64,000 nucleotides of DNA, from assembly GCA_963678705.1 (NCBI GenBank), contig OY783221.1, positions 5,456,001 to 5,520,000 on the forward strand, in the 5' to 3' direction. Positions 12,341 through 25,729 of this stretch are shown here, piece after piece. The notes beneath the pieces were generated by a model. That model was given only the letters and a program-made list of their open reading frames with translations, did not search any database and had not been told where the DNA came from. Within the stretch, counting starts at the first letter, position 1. The number at the start of each line of letters is the position of its first letter. This DNA comes from Panorpa germanica (lineage: Eukaryota; Arthropoda; Insecta; Mecoptera; Panorpidae). The position numbers were made by a program, and so were the translations under genes.

Positions 12341-12778
12341 ATGTCGTACCACTCAAGAGACCCAAAGCTGGAAGACAATGGTCCAACTTCTAAAGATGCA
12401 AACGTGAATGCCGCATCTGTTGAGGATCAGATAGATTCGGGAGTTTCAACAGGACTTCGCACTACAAACTCGCGATCTTCTTCACCTTACGGTTTATCGG
12501 AATTTGGGAGCGATGCTGCGTTATCCGCATTACCAACTTTGCCGTCAACACCCACAGCAGGATCCAAAACTATTTCTGGCAATCCTGGTAAAGTTTTGGG
12601 TAATCAAAGTGATGGAAATTCTAGTAAAACAGTGGCTTCTGGTCCTATGTCTCAGATGGAGGAAGAGTGTATTAGGGATAGACTCCATGCGTCTTTGTTA
12701 AGACAGTGTGCTGAAATTCTTGCTGGAGATGGCACCAGATACACGAAGGAAACTTTTAGAAGGGCGTTTTTGGATAGG
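12341..12778 (+). CDS. First coding exon of an unrecognised host gene
   Basis: The exon encodes exactly 146 codons (phase 0) and ends at a strong donor, AGG|GTGAGT, with the GT at 12779-12780. Start choice rests on AAGAAAATGTCG at 12341 with an in-frame stop 15 nt upstream. The first ~100 residues are rich in Ser, Thr, Pro, Gly and Asn and look disordered; they include DSGVSTG, reminiscent of a phosphodegron but not a strict DSGxxS. The last ~40 residues are charged and likely helical (SQMEEECIRDRLHASLLRQC, then GTRYTKETFRRAFLDR), so a folded domain probably begins here and continues in the next exon. Base composition is richer in G+C than the surroundings, as expected for true coding sequence. 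I did not recognise the family and found no second exon in the window, implying a long intron. Confidence 0.75.
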
Positions 12779-14581
12779 GTGAGTTTATTTCCTTATTAAA
12801 ATATATTTATCTAAAAATTGACATTTCATCATTGGTTTAGCAACGGGAGTGTTCCGTAAAAATTTATTGGATTATTATTAAGTGATCGCGTCAATAAATA
12901 ATTAGTGTTCTAAAAGTTTGGAAGGTGAAAATAGAATTAGCGAGTTATTTTAAAATTGAGTGTTTCGGTTATATAATTACTTCTTATAAAAAACTTGTGA
13001 AAATCTAATCATTAAAATGTGTGATATGTAATTTATTTCTAGATTCTGAATAACTTTGAATTAAATATTTAATTGCCAGTCCGAACCATCAACAATATGC
13101 TAATCTATTAATCTATAATGCTTATAGTATTAATAATTTAAAAAATGATTTAACATTGAAAATATCCTACGTTTTTGTGAATTTAAAGATATGTAAATTT
13201 TTTAATAACCCGATAAGGATTCAAGTGAGGATAAATATAGAAATGTTGAATAAATAATGATTTAAGACATTCTTAAGTTTTAAGACTTTTTTAAAAAGCA
13301 AAATGCTATAAAGGAATGAAATTTCTGTTACTATGTTCTTATCATTTTGAACCGTGATATTGTTTCTTTTTCGGAAAGATCGTTAATATTTGGAAAACAA
13401 TTAAAACAGTTTTTGTAATGACACTTTCACTATAAATTTCTGATTAAATAGATCCTACAGTATAAGTCAATAGCTAATTATGAAACATCTTTCAATCAAT
13501 ATTCGAAGTATTAAAGCAAAAAAATTAAACTTAGCAAATTAGATGAATTACTGAACAACCATTATTACAAATTTAATATTACTTAAGTATCATTATTTTC
13601 TTTTATTTAATGCGTACGTTATCTCATTAACACTGTGTTTTTTCTATACTGTTAATAACTCTAACGAAGTTGATACATTTTTTAACAAATTTATTAAATA
13701 TTTACCAATTATTATTTTGATGTCATAATCAATTATGATCGTCGAACAATTCAAATAATATAGGTATAGTAATAAAGATCAGGAAGCTGATGTAGCTGTT
13801 TAAACCATTAAATGATGACATTTCACAGTAAATAGGCCGCCCATACTGACATACATATCATGCGTTTAAAATTTGTGTTTTTTTTAAATGTATAATTTAT
13901 GTTTTTAATACACTGTTAAGTGACTTGACAAATATAATGCTTTTTTGTTATATGATTTATGTTTAAAAAATGTAAATTTAATAATAACGGTCTTTTATAA
14001 ACAATTTATATGCCAGTAACACCTATCAAAGGCATACTTATTTATTATATAAATAAAATTCACGTGAAAGTGATTTTTTATTTGATTATCGTCGATTATA
14101 TTTAATTGACTTTATTACTAGATTAATGTACATTTACAGTACATTTAAATGTAGCATATACGTAACATTAAGTAATATAAATATAATAATTATACCGAAT
14201 TATTTATAGGGACGTTAAAATCTCTGGGAAAAAATATTCTGGGACGAAACTTATTGTACTTCAATATTTTAATTAAGTTATATGTTAAGTTACTTCTTAA
14301 TAATAAAATCTTGAGCTTTGTTGACCAGATGATATTTTAGTAAAATACAAATGTATTTTAAAACTCTGCAACAAGAAAACCTGGTACATTGCAATGTTTT
14401 ATGCAAATTGTATTATTTTATGTTTCACACCAGAGAGCATTACAATATGTACAATAAAGGTAAATCTGAACAAAATGTTGTACAGTTTATAGGTGTAGTA
14501 AATTAGATACTATTGCGATAAAACCAAGTAGTTTGTATAGGTAAATACAATGTATAGGTATATACCTAAATACATATCACC
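12779..14581 (+). other. Start of presumed long intron
   Basis: The GTGAGT donor opens this stretch. It is AT-rich, with no further open frame or repeat boundary recognised. The reading frame of the exon would run only six more codons into the intron before a stop, so the donor is needed. Confidence 0.5.
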
Positions 14582-14770
14582 TCTATATTATAATCATATA
14601 ACTGTATGTTTTATTCTTATATGTTTGGTAATAAATTTTGTATGATAGCTCAAAAGCGGCTCTGTCAATATTTTTGACAAAATTTCCTATTTCCTAAATT
14701 CTAAGACTTTTAGCGCTCTCGAATTTTGTCCTGACTTTCCTGAAAATTCGTAATTTTGGAAAAATTGTTA
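14582..14770 (+). mobile_element. Helitron fragment, 5' end
   Basis: The sequence starts TCTATATTATAAT and matches, on the opposite strand, roughly 18045-18233 of the Helitron annotated at 17512. Shared features include the block around AAAGTCTTAG and the block encoding AATAGGAAATTTT, with point differences throughout. The match stops near 14770 and no hairpin plus CTAG end follows, so this is a truncated or deleted copy of the non-autonomous Helitron. Confidence 0.65.
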
Positions 14771-15922
14771 CGTTAAATAATACATGCGTTTACGTTTATT
14801 CTAACTACTATCAATACAAGCTATTTAATATAATTTAGAGAGAAATGCATAGAAAATAAACACAAATCGAACATAATAAAGGTATTGGATTCCAGTAGCG
14901 TCTCATCCAGTTTATAATATACCTAATTCTAGTACTTATATATTGAAGCTAGTTGAAATCATGCTGGGCATGTGGGCTTTGGGCTGGAACCTGAACAACT
15001 TAACAGTAATACATTATAGAAACATCATCAAGTATGAAAATAAAACGAAGAAAAAGATATACTCGTATACGAGTTTGAAGAATGTTAAACTCATGTAATG
15101 TAAAATAGGTTTTCGATCTACTAAATTCTACTGTTCTAAGTAAATGGTTTTCATTGTAAAATATTCTCGCTAAATATAGTTACATGAATATAGAATTATA
15201 GAAGTACTAATTACCTCAAACTGAGTTTATTTATAGTATTTTAATAGAATGTACCACAATGCAGATGTTACTAGGAAATGAAACAAATTACATGTTTATT
15301 AATAATATTGAAATATTCAATACACAAAACTACACAAAGTAATGTAGTGCCCGATCAAGCCCTGACCAGGCACTCGCGTTTCTCGGTTAATTTTCTATTA
15401 CATTTCAATTTAAATATGGAATTAAATTCTGAAATGAAATTACGAATTATTTTATTGAATTTAAATGAAGTACTATAATGCAAGCGTCGCTTTGTAACGT
15501 GGTAAACGCTATTTTCAATAAATTATTTGAAAAATTATCATGTAAAAGTATGTCTATCTGTTTGTTGGTCAAGCGCATCACTTGAAACGGCTACAATTGA
15601 AAAATTGTAAGATTTTGGAAAAACTGAAAGTGTTTTTTTAAATGTCATTTTCTAAAACAGCTGATTATCAAATTGTGAATCTAATAGTGACACAAAATTG
15701 ATTCAGTTATTTATTTTCAGTTGAATTGTGAAAAAATTTTATTGAAATTTGGACAGGACCATCCCTTATCTAGTCAAAAAAACGCAGTAGAAAATCCTTC
15801 TGGATTTTGTGGTTTATCTTATCAATAAATCTGTTTTTTGCCAATTAGGTAAGTTTGTTAAGTCATCGGAAGTAAATTGATAACAGTGGTTTCCTTTAAA
15901 ATATACCGGTGGAAGTTCTTGC

Positions 15923-15928
<6 letters not shown>
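14771..15928. other. Non-coding DNA
   Basis: No recognised gene or bounded repeat. A 66-codon frame at 15278-15478 lacks any domain and is probably chance. Confidence 0.5.

Positions 15929-15977
<49 letters not shown>
15929..15977. repeat. (TA)n microsatellite
   Basis: An uninterrupted TA dinucleotide run of about 49 bp. Length is likely variable between individuals and prone to assembly error. Confidence 0.95.
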
Positions 15978-15980
<3 letters not shown>

Positions 15981-16117
15981 AGTCCTCAACACAATTAACA
16001 AAATAACAAAGAAACGATGATAGAAGGTTTGTGATAAGACAAGCATTGGAAATACCAACCGTAAATGAAATAGAAATAAGAAAATAAAATTAATCAAAAT
16101 TATGACATTTTCTATCT

Positions 16118-16120
<3 letters not shown>

Positions 16121-16203
<83 letters not shown>
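16121..16203. repeat. (AT)n microsatellite
   Basis: An uninterrupted AT dinucleotide run of about 83 bp, the longest in the window, only 143 bp from the preceding run. The two flank a short unique spacer. Confidence 0.95.
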
Positions 16204-16207
<4 letters not shown>

Positions 16208-16655
16208 TGAAATATGCCAGTTTTCAATAGTTTATAGATGAATTAACATTTAAGTGCAACCCATCTCAATATAGACGGCTGCAGGTGTAGTACAATTAAA
16301 TTTCAATTATTGGCGTCAGTGGTTGGTCGTAAATCAATGATTTATTTGATTTCAATGTTTGCAGTATATAACATAGGTGTACAATATACAAATACAACGC
16401 GCATAAATTTGTTCTTAGTTCAAATGTTGCACATTTGTTTATATTGAATCTACAAGCCCAGGAAATCGTAAAGCGTGCTGATGTATTAGCATTGATTGTA
16501 AAGGAAATTTCTATTTTAATATATGTATAAATACGTCTACACGTTGGAGATTATTTCTTGAAATATTTTGTTCAGTTGATTTCTTTATGCGTAAATAAGA
16601 ATTATTGAAAGTAAATTTAATAGACTTATTAATCTGAAATGTTGTACAGTTATAA
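16204..16655. other. Non-coding DNA
   Basis: AT-rich sequence with no gene or repeat boundary that I could support. Confidence 0.5.
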
Positions 16656-16880
16656 GTTCGTAGGCTGACATATAGATGGCACCAGTATTGACAAATCTAT
16701 ATGATTTTTATATAATACCAACCTTCACACAATATGTGTTAAAATTTCACGATAGTTCGACCATTAGTTTACTATTTACAGTGATTTTAATGTCGCTACT
16801 TTTGTAATTTTCTAAACAATGGAAAAACCTGAATTTTGTATGTTGATAAAGCATTTTGAAACAAGGAAAAGATTGGTACG
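16656..16880 (+). pseudogene. mariner transposon 5' fragment with decayed transposase start
   Basis: It begins with the 5' untranslated region characteristic of mellifera-type mariner elements (TTCGTAGGCTGACATATAGA, then a block with ATATGTGTTAAAATTTCA), followed by an ATG at 16819. The first codons read MEKPEFCMLIKH, matching the conserved mariner N-terminus. Homology then fades within some 20 codons. The 3' three-quarters of the transposase and the right inverted repeat are absent. Three further fragments of the same region lie at 29899, 58905 and 61036. Confidence 0.75.
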
Positions 16881-17511
16881 TGTGATACAATTTTCTAAAA
16901 TATTTCTAGAACTTGATGGAATAAAACCGACAAGTAAGACATAATACAGGTATCAAAATAATTGAATTACGATGAAGAAATAAAACAAGATACAAAATAT
17001 AAAAAAAATGATTTATAAAGATATATACTTGTATCCATCATAAATAAAAAAAAGTCAATATCAAACTCAGAAAGTAATACGTGTATGAATCTATATTTGG
17101 TAAGGTATGTCATAATTATTTTACTACCAATCTATTTTTCATATTGGATTATTAAAACAAGAACATCTGAATCGAATAAGGCTTATAAAATATACAAATG
17201 TAAATCTACAACAAAAAACATGAATAGTTTCACTTTCTATAAAAAAGTAGGTGCAAGTACGACTATACCGAATGGTTTTTTTTATTCATAATTATTTTTA
17301 CAATTACAAATATTTGAATGGAGGAACGAGTAAACCTAATTTGGTTGCAATTATTGCATAATTCAATAATGGTTATGAAAATGCATGTTACGCATATTAC
17401 AAACCCCAAGGAAACACGCTGCTACGAAATAATGGTTGATCCATTATTAATTAAGAAAAAAATTTACACAATTTACTCGCTTTATAACATTTTATAACTA
17501 ACTAGAGTTTA
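16881..17511. other. Non-coding AT-rich DNA
   Basis: Between a mariner fragment and a Helitron. The 68-codon frame at 17085-17291 has no domain and is not supported as a gene. Confidence 0.5.
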
Positions 17512-18233
17512 CCCCCGTCGCAATGCGACGTCTTTTTGGCGTGTATTTGAATCCAATAAAATAATTCGTAATTACATTTCATATTTAATTCTATTTTAAA
17601 ATTGAAATAATAAACTCGCACACATAATGATACAAATGACAATTGATTGACACATACAAATTGACTAAAAAAACATATTTCTTTATCAAAATAAAAAATA
17701 TTTTCAATTTATGCGTTTATTTCGATTCGTAAATAAGTTACCAAGGTTAGCCTATATATAAAATTTCAACTTTCTAGCACAATTTTTACTCTCGGCAAAT
17801 ATTGCCCCCGTGCCCCAAAATTTTGAAATTTTGAATTTTTTTTTATTAATAATATACTCAATTATTCTAGAATCCAGAATATGAACTTTCGTACCGGGCC
17901 CCGAATTTGTTCTTCAATTTTGGAATTTCTAATTTTTGAAAAATGTCAGCATTGAATGCCTTAATACACATGCAAAATTTCAACTTTCCATCTTTTACGA
18001 ATACATAATTATACAGAAAAAAAAAGGGTCCAACTTTTTTTCAGTTTTTCCAAAATTACGGGTTTCCAGGAAATTCAGGGAAAAATCCAGGGACACCAAA
18101 AGTCTTAGGATTTTTTCTCTACGAAATAGGAAATTTTCAAAAACATTGATGGAGCCGTTTTCGAGCTACCATACAAAATTCAGTACCAAACATATAAGAA
18201 TATAACATACAGTTGGAACATTATAATATAGGA
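17512..18233 (-). mobile_element. Non-autonomous Helitron (Lep1-like)
   Basis: On the minus strand the element runs from TCCTATATTATAATG at 18233 to a 3' terminus made of GTCGCATTGCGAC, a perfect 6-bp stem with a 1-nt loop, then GGGGGTAAACTCTAG ending at 17512. The flanking bases are A on the 5' side and T on the 3' side. TC start, 3' hairpin, CTAG end and insertion between A and T are the diagnostic Helitron signature. There is no Rep-helicase coding sequence, so it depends on another copy. A 5'-end fragment lies at 14582. Interior positions 17652-17868 match the non-coding middle of the Harbinger element at 33514-33767. A spurious 89-codon frame on the + strand overlaps it. Confidence 0.8.
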
Positions 18234-21200
18234 TTTCGCATGTCTTTAGACTTCGTATGTCAAATTTGAAATATCCAAAAGTCACTTGTGCGCAGTGGCT
18301 GTGATTTTAAACATTCAATTCATGGTGATACATATTCTACATCAATTAAAAACTGATTGTAATATTTTGAAACAATATTATTCATTCATCTGATCATTTC
18401 AGTTCAATTGATATATTCGATCATTATTTTTATAAAGGTACTTGTCAAAAGTATGATTAAACACATAGTTTTGATATTTCTGACATAATATATTCATTCA
18501 ATTTCACAAATTAAATGTTATAAATGCTTTGTGTTGTACACCTATTTCCTAACAAGTAATGACTTAAACATTTTTGATTTATTTAATTATAGGACCATAT
18601 CTCTCAAGCGCTTGAATGGTTTTAATTTTTATACATGTTTCATTCACTATCTTACAGCAAACATGATAATTGATACATCTTATTATAAAACGAGATCTAA
18701 CATCTGACACCAGACAACTAAAATGAGAGTGTTACGCATGCGTATTTATCACCTTCTTTAGTCAGAATCTTTAAATGTTAAGCTTTGATATTCAGTTAAA
18801 CTTATCAAAAGTGTTTCATGTATTTAACATCAGAATGTTGCACGAGTTTGTATATCAAAATGCAACATATGTCGGTTTCACCTTCGGGGAACGATAAAAA
18901 CATGCTCCAGATTTTGCTTGGATTTCTTTTTATCTTTTCTAAACTTGTTAGACATATATCTTCTTTTATTCTTTGTTTTAACTTTAGTTTCTTTTGTATG
19001 CTTCATTATTTTTTTTCATCTTTTCACACTTATGTATTTTATTCATGGAATATTACGATTTAGTTAAAAATAGGAAAACTTGATTAACAGCGCCGTTTGG
19101 ACTTCTTCGTGGATTGCCGTGTTTGCATTTCTTAGAAGAATACTTATTAAGGCTCTTTTAGACCAACATATTTAGTTTAGATTTTACTTTCATTTTATTA
19201 TTCTTCAGATTTCCGAGGTACTTGTGTTTCGTCAATATTTAATGGTATACACTTTTATTTAAAATGTCACTGTTTTCGAGATATAGGTATTTGATTAATT
19301 CAAAGAAAGTTTATTACACTTGTAAAAATTGTAGCAATTTGAACAATTTTTATTATTACAACCCAGGTAGAAACTTTAATTAACTTGCAGAAAGCTAGCA
19401 AATGGTAAACTGCACTTCAAGTTAATTTCTTTACGAGAAATAAAAATGAACCTTAAAAGTAGCTTGTGGCAAGCTTACAATTTTCTATCAAGGAACTTCA
19501 AGAAATTAATTTATTAATATCTGGTATATATGTTTGTATATATCCATATCCATAAAATATGAAGTTTCTTAATTATATTTTAATTAATTGAATTGCGTGT
19601 TCTCATTAGAATATCAGTCTAATTAATTATACGGGTTAATTAATACATATTTGCATACTAGATAATGAGAATAATTGCTGTATATCAAGTCATGTAATAA
19701 ATGGTGGTAATTTAAGTTCGTAATTAATCGAATTCTTAACATATTTTAGCAATAAAAGTCAAAAGACGGAAAATTTTCATGTTTTAGGTTATTCTTGTTT
19801 CATTATACGGATAGATATATACAGGTTGTCCTGCAATATCACCTAAGAGAGATAGACTGGACCAAGACAAACCGGAATATCAAAATTTGTATACTATAAA
19901 GATATATAATATACTCGTATTGTAAGACAATTAATTTTAAATTGTGCAGTGAATTTTAAAATCAATTATTAAAATCATAGTTCATTTATATATTTAAATT
20001 ACACAGTCCATTAAGTATCGACCGCAAAATTCGCAAATTCGAGCTGCCAAATTTTTTATGTGACTAGAAGAAGTGTTTTAAATAACGCGAAGTGATCAAC
20101 GAGTATATTTTAACAAGAACAGGTTATCAATAACTATCAAATTTCCATAAGTGTGAAAAGATCAATGAGTTTGGTTTACAATTACACTTTTTTTAATAAA
20201 GCATCATATTTCGTGTATAGTTGAAATATCTCTCTATTTACATTTAACTGTAGTTTGAGATCTTGTTCATGATCAACTGGTATCTGGCTTGTAGTCTTAT
20301 GCCTAGATGTCAGCAGGAGTTTCGTGTTAAATTATATATGCTATTATTTATTTCTCACATAGGTATAACTAGATGTAGATCAGGGGCGCACAAACTCAGG
20401 CATGTGGATATCTTTGTTACATTAATAATATTTTTTTATTAAAAACTATTATTTTCGCATTTATGTGTTTGTTAACTGCTATTTTATAAAGATACACACA
20501 GGAAAAACTGTTTCTTACCACGGCAAAGACAATACCATCTAAACACAAAACATAAACTCATGCATTATTTACCATCACATTTTTTGCTTTTATATATATT
20601 TCTTTTTATATTTATTTATTTATTTGCCTTGACTTTTATTCGTCATAGCCACCATCAAACATTTTTTATACATTGGCATCTATCGTCAGATTTAATATTA
20701 ATTTTGTACAGGTGAACTGGAGTTTTACAATGATTACTTTTGATTCTGATTATAGTTGATATAATCTTGCGGGATTCATTTCTAAACCATCTCTTCTTAC
20801 TTAAATTTGGATGTAACATATAATAATCTCTTCCTTTTAACTGACTTCTGTTAATGAAATCTTGCCTTTACTTTTGTTGTTTATTAAAGTTTAACATAAT
20901 TCCGTTGCATTGTCATTAAATAAATGAGAAACACATTAAACTTCGTTTAATAATATAATGATTTAATTTGTAACATTAGATAAACTTGCTTAAAAAGCTT
21001 AATTAAAGTTAGAAAATGTAAATTTATGTCGAAAGATCTTGTTCTGTAACCTATCATAATATTAACCTAAAATATTTGATGAAACAGGTAAACTTTTTTA
21101 TGTTAAATAAACCTTAAATATATGTAATATGTGGCTGTAAATACATATTATAGTGTTTGGAATTAAAATACTTACAAATACGTCAAATTTTTATCCCTCT

Positions 21201-22091
21201 TCATAAAATAAAAAAATAATCTTTAAGTGTATTTGTTTTCCATATCCCATCAAAAAGTTTGTACACACCTGATACATCTAGAGTAGGTAGACTTTTGTAT
21301 CAAGCTTAAATTATTTATAATTCAAATTAGAATTGTGCAACAGTCAAGTTTTTACAAATATTATTAATATTCTGTAATAAATAAAATAACGCCTCGAGTA
21401 TTAGAATTGATTCATATTGTTATATTAAATATATTAGATTAAAATCGAGGCAGTTAAAATTTGTATATTTTTGAATGTATTTTGTTATAACGACTTTATT
21501 AGTATGATCATAATTCATATTTTTTACCACCGAAAAATTATGTAATTTAATGCAATACTATATTTTACTCTAGTTATGAAAATTGTTTTTTTTTTGTAGT
21601 AGTAAAACAACCTTGGCACTTTTTTATATAAATCAATTTCTGTAGTCAAATGTGAAGTTAATAATTAGACTCTCAATGTGAGATCATCTGTCAAAACTTC
21701 TGAGTTTCAAATGTGTATGTTCCGAGTATATTTCTTATTTTATATTTTAAGATTGACGTTATGTTGCAGGTAAGGTAATAAGTTTACATGCGCGTGTTGT
21801 AGCCTAACGGTCTACGATTTAGTAACAAGTTTACCAACTCTTTCAAGTATTCTCAAACTTTTAAATATTTCCATCTACATTTCTAAATTATATAAATAAT
21901 ACAAAGTATACAAGCTAGCGTAAAAGAAAAGGGAAGAATAGAAAATACGCGGAGCAAGTTTGCAACTGCATTGTTAAGATAATTTTTTCTCTGGAAGGTA
22001 GAAAATGAACGTTGGAATTAGTTTGTAGGAAGTCTGAAATTAAGACACTTTTGTGCCCGAGATAATATGCATAACTATGCTATACATATAA
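18234..22091. other. Non-coding AT-rich DNA
   Basis: No gene recognised over nearly 4 kb. The 81-codon frame at 18818-19063 is low-complexity. A piece of the AGCTTGT/GCAAGT dispersed repeat lies around 19375-19485 and another near 21990-22050. A solitary CAGGTTGTCCTG at 19822 resembles the CAGGGTGTCCC ends. CAGGGGCGCACAAACT at 20380 resembles a hAT-type end, but no partner was found. Confidence 0.5.
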
Positions 22092-22595
22092 TACGAGGGT
22101 AATTTGATAATAGTGACTCTCTGAATTTCTTGTGCATCTCCCGTCAACTGCCATCTGTTAATAGACTACTGTCAAATTTTGAGCAAGCTGTGTTATTTAA
22201 TTTGTATTTGATAGCCATTGAAATCAGACAACCACTTGAAAGAACTATCCGCGAGAAAGATGCGATTAAGTGTGTAATCACTATGGACAAAATCATAAAT
22301 TGGGCTACGAACTGCAAAACTAAATCTATATATACTACAGATTCAGCCCACTGTGACTATTTTCTGTCCTCAAACCCGAAGAAATGGCTGGACGGTAAGA
22401 GATTTGGGTCTAACAAAGAGGTTGTCACTGAAATCACTAAAACAAACGCTTACTACGCTACTGGACTAAATCTATCGAGCTTAAGGAAGACTATCTTGAT
22501 AAATGAAGTGCTTTTTTCGCAAAGAAATATCTTTTTTTATTAAGAAATAAAGCGCTTTTTCAAAAAAAAGTCAACGAATTATTTAATTACCCTTA
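22092..22595 (+). mobile_element. mariner deletion derivative with C-terminal transposase remnant
   Basis: The left end TACGAGGGTAATTTGATAAT and the right end, reverse-complemented TAAGGGTAATTAAATAAT, form an imperfect terminal inverted repeat with TA at the left edge. Inside, the frame around 22340-22450 includes DYFLSSNPKKWLDGKRFGSN, which matches the block just after the third catalytic residue of mariner transposases (DYxLFxNLKKWLxGKRFxS). Most of the catalytic core is deleted, since the 5' region joins directly to this block. The result is a ~500-bp internally deleted, non-autonomous mariner. The continuous 137-codon frame (from a TTG) is fortuitous and not a functional transposase. Confidence 0.75.
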
Positions 22596-25500
22596 CCCCA
22601 AAAGTACTCTACAAAATTATAAGTCTTAAAAATAAATGAGTAATGCAATAATTATATTATCTTAAGCATTATATAAAGAAAATAAACAATAACGGATATA
22701 AATGATTAAACATTTTACTTAATTATAACTAATTTTGTATAAAACAATTTTGAGTAGATAATTTATTAAAATCGCTCAGTTTGAGAAGCTATATTTAGTT
22801 GTTACAAAATCATTTTCTTGAGTAAAATATAAACCAACAGACTGACAGCATTAGAATTCAAATATAAATCAAACACATATATAGATATTTTTTTTATATA
22901 AAGACAATTAAAATATTTAGTGTAACTATCAACGCCTTGATTGTTGTTATAGAATTTATAACAATAGCTTTGAACTAGTTTATTAAATAAAATAATAAAT
23001 CAACTCTTTGAGATAATCATGAATTAACAATACCCAATTTAAGAGAGTATGTCATTATATATGTATGTATATCACCATCTAGATTATCAGTTAATGTATA
23101 ACTGAAAAAATTGGTTAGTAATATTAACTGTCAAAACTCACTAAATATATGTATATATATAAAGTATAATTTTTTTTTAATGTATTTCTGTACTAATACT
23201 AAATTACATATATGACAATTGAATAAAAATATTTATATATAAAACTTTCGATCAGCATGTTCGAAAATTATGAATTATTGTAATTCTTTAGAAAAAGACC
23301 AACTTTTTTTAGTGTTTCCGTTCTCACTTGCTATAAATGATTTTGTAGACTTATTCCAATGTAAGAAATAATAAATAACATTTACTTGTACAATTTCTTG
23401 AGAATTCATGTTAAATCCAACATAATAATCGCAAGAAGTGATGTAAACGCCCCCATATTTTGATACAAATCTCTCAACAAATAAATGTCTTTATTATATA
23501 AATACATATACACTATACATTGAATAAATAAAATTCCACTTCAACCACTGATGTAATGTCATGTATTACATTACTACAATGTAACATTAATTAAAAGTTA
23601 GTGTACGCATCGTAATCTAATAGAGATTTATCTAATGTACTCGTACCTCGAGTAAAATAATGTTAAACATAAACGAAAAAAAAAGTACCATGAGATTGAA
23701 AATATTGGAGTAGAAAAAAAGTAACGATGAAATTCCATTTGATACAATGGATGTTACTTGAGCTGTACAACAGCTAAATCGTTAGACAACTTAATCGTGA
23801 TTAGGATTTGCCTTTTTGTAATGGAAATTATTTCTTACTGTGTTTAGTAGTCAATGGTAATACAATGTTGCTTTATAAGAACAAATTAAGTTTTAGTTTA
23901 GTGTTCAATGTAATTTGAGTATAGTTTAATAACTCAAAATGCCTTTAGTTAATTACATTCGTAATTATTCATAATTACTAGAGTTTAGTAGGGATAGAAA
24001 TTTATTCCTAATCCAATCGGTTAAGATGAAAAAAGGTTTTCGCGCTACATCACGTGAACGGTTGGTTCAACATACATAAAAATGCATAAAATCAAATTTG
24101 TAGATAATTTTATGTTCTACAACTTTATTAATAACTCTATTAGATTTTATTAGAACATAAGAAACAAGATATCTACAAAAACGGTTGCTGTAACCTTTGA
24201 CCTTCGAAAATCAAGACCTGTGTACATGATATTCTATGAGATTTTTGAGCTAGTTCATAAAATGTCAAAACATAGATTTCTACAAGTTTTTAGGTTATTA
24301 TTTATTTCATTCCTGCTGAAGCTGAGATGTATCACTGATGATTTCTTATAAATAATATTAACGGAGATGTCAAAGCATTTAATGTTAAAATATTATATGT
24401 AATAAACGATGGAATGTTATAAATGTTTGTACAATTGAGTTGTGCATCTTGCCTTAATTTCTAAAAAACTGTACTATCCTATATTATAATGTATATTAAT
24501 AAAGTTAGCTATCAGTACTCTAAATGTGCAATTATTATTTATAGGAGATATTACCCATTGACATAGTCAATTGTGACTCTTTAATTATTTAAGTTATATA
24601 TATATATAGATGCATGAATGTTGTGAACAAAGAAAAATAAAATGTATTACTCATTAGTCTACAGACTTTAATATTTCTCCCGTAACGTCAAAAGCTATAT
24701 CTCCGTGAACTATTAAAATACCTAATAAAAATATCAATTGTCCACTTCATTAGAGGGTAAAATTATACCCCTTCTGTAATTCAATACTCACATAACTCAT
24801 AAATGCAACCAAACATAATTATAATGCAGATAAACTGTCGTTATCTCAAAACTCAATATTCGCAGATCTCTCTCTAACAATCTGAATTACATTAAAAATT
24901 ATTTTCCTATTAAAAATGATATCATTATCATAATAATTATTAGTCGATTAACCGGTATAGGCTCAAGATTAATTTAATTAAAGATCCTAACTAGATAGGA
25001 TATGTATGACTGCACTGGTGCGGACGGACCTTAACAACAAGACTTCTTATACACAAAATTATTAACGTTATATATTTAACATAACCTACAAAAAAAGCCG
25101 AACGTCATAAAAGTAAAAGTCTTAAGTATTATTAGAGATCATATTTATCTATTTGCACACGTGTTTCATTTTATGACTTAATGTTTTTTTCTAAAAGACT
25201 AATTAGCGAATATTAAAGGTATACGTACTCGTATATTATTATTTTACTTTTAATTTTTATTAAGAAGAAATATTTATTACAACATTCAGTTTATAATTAA
25301 AAATATTTTACCGCTAAATATTTTTATTTGCGAAAGTTGAATTTTAATAATTTATTATTAATATTGGATTAATTTTTAATTAATTACTTATTAAATATAA
25401 GGTTAAATTCGTCCTAATTTTTTATGATCAATTCAAATTCCAATACTAAAAAATGTGGTATCATTGAGATCATTTAAGTAGAGTGAAAATATATATGTAT

Positions 25501-25729
25501 GTATATAATAGCATCTGATATACATTTTTGTATTATATCATATATTATAAATTATAATAATTGTAAATTAGTAATGCTTTAACATTAATAAGTTTTGCAT
25601 TATAATATGATATAAAAAATGGAAATAAAAAGTTACAAAAACTTTAATGTAGTTTAATATGCCTTTTTAAAAGCGCACGTCCATACGAGTATATAATGTA
25701 TCTAATATATAAGATCTAGACCGAAGCAA
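22596..25729. other. Non-coding AT-rich DNA
   Basis: No gene recognised. Positions about 24445-24605 hold a diverged partial copy of the GGG(C/T)TTGTGT-ended element (see 5454), starting from a TTAATTTCTA AAAAACTGTACT-type segment. A TA run of 12 bp lies near 24597. Confidence 0.5.

Noticed and set aside
17936-18205. 89-codon frame on the + strand
   Set aside because: Lies wholly inside the Helitron on the opposite strand and its repeat copies do not keep the frame.
20380-20395. CAGGGGCGCACAAACT as a hAT element end
   Set aside because: No partner end or 8-bp duplication was found nearby.
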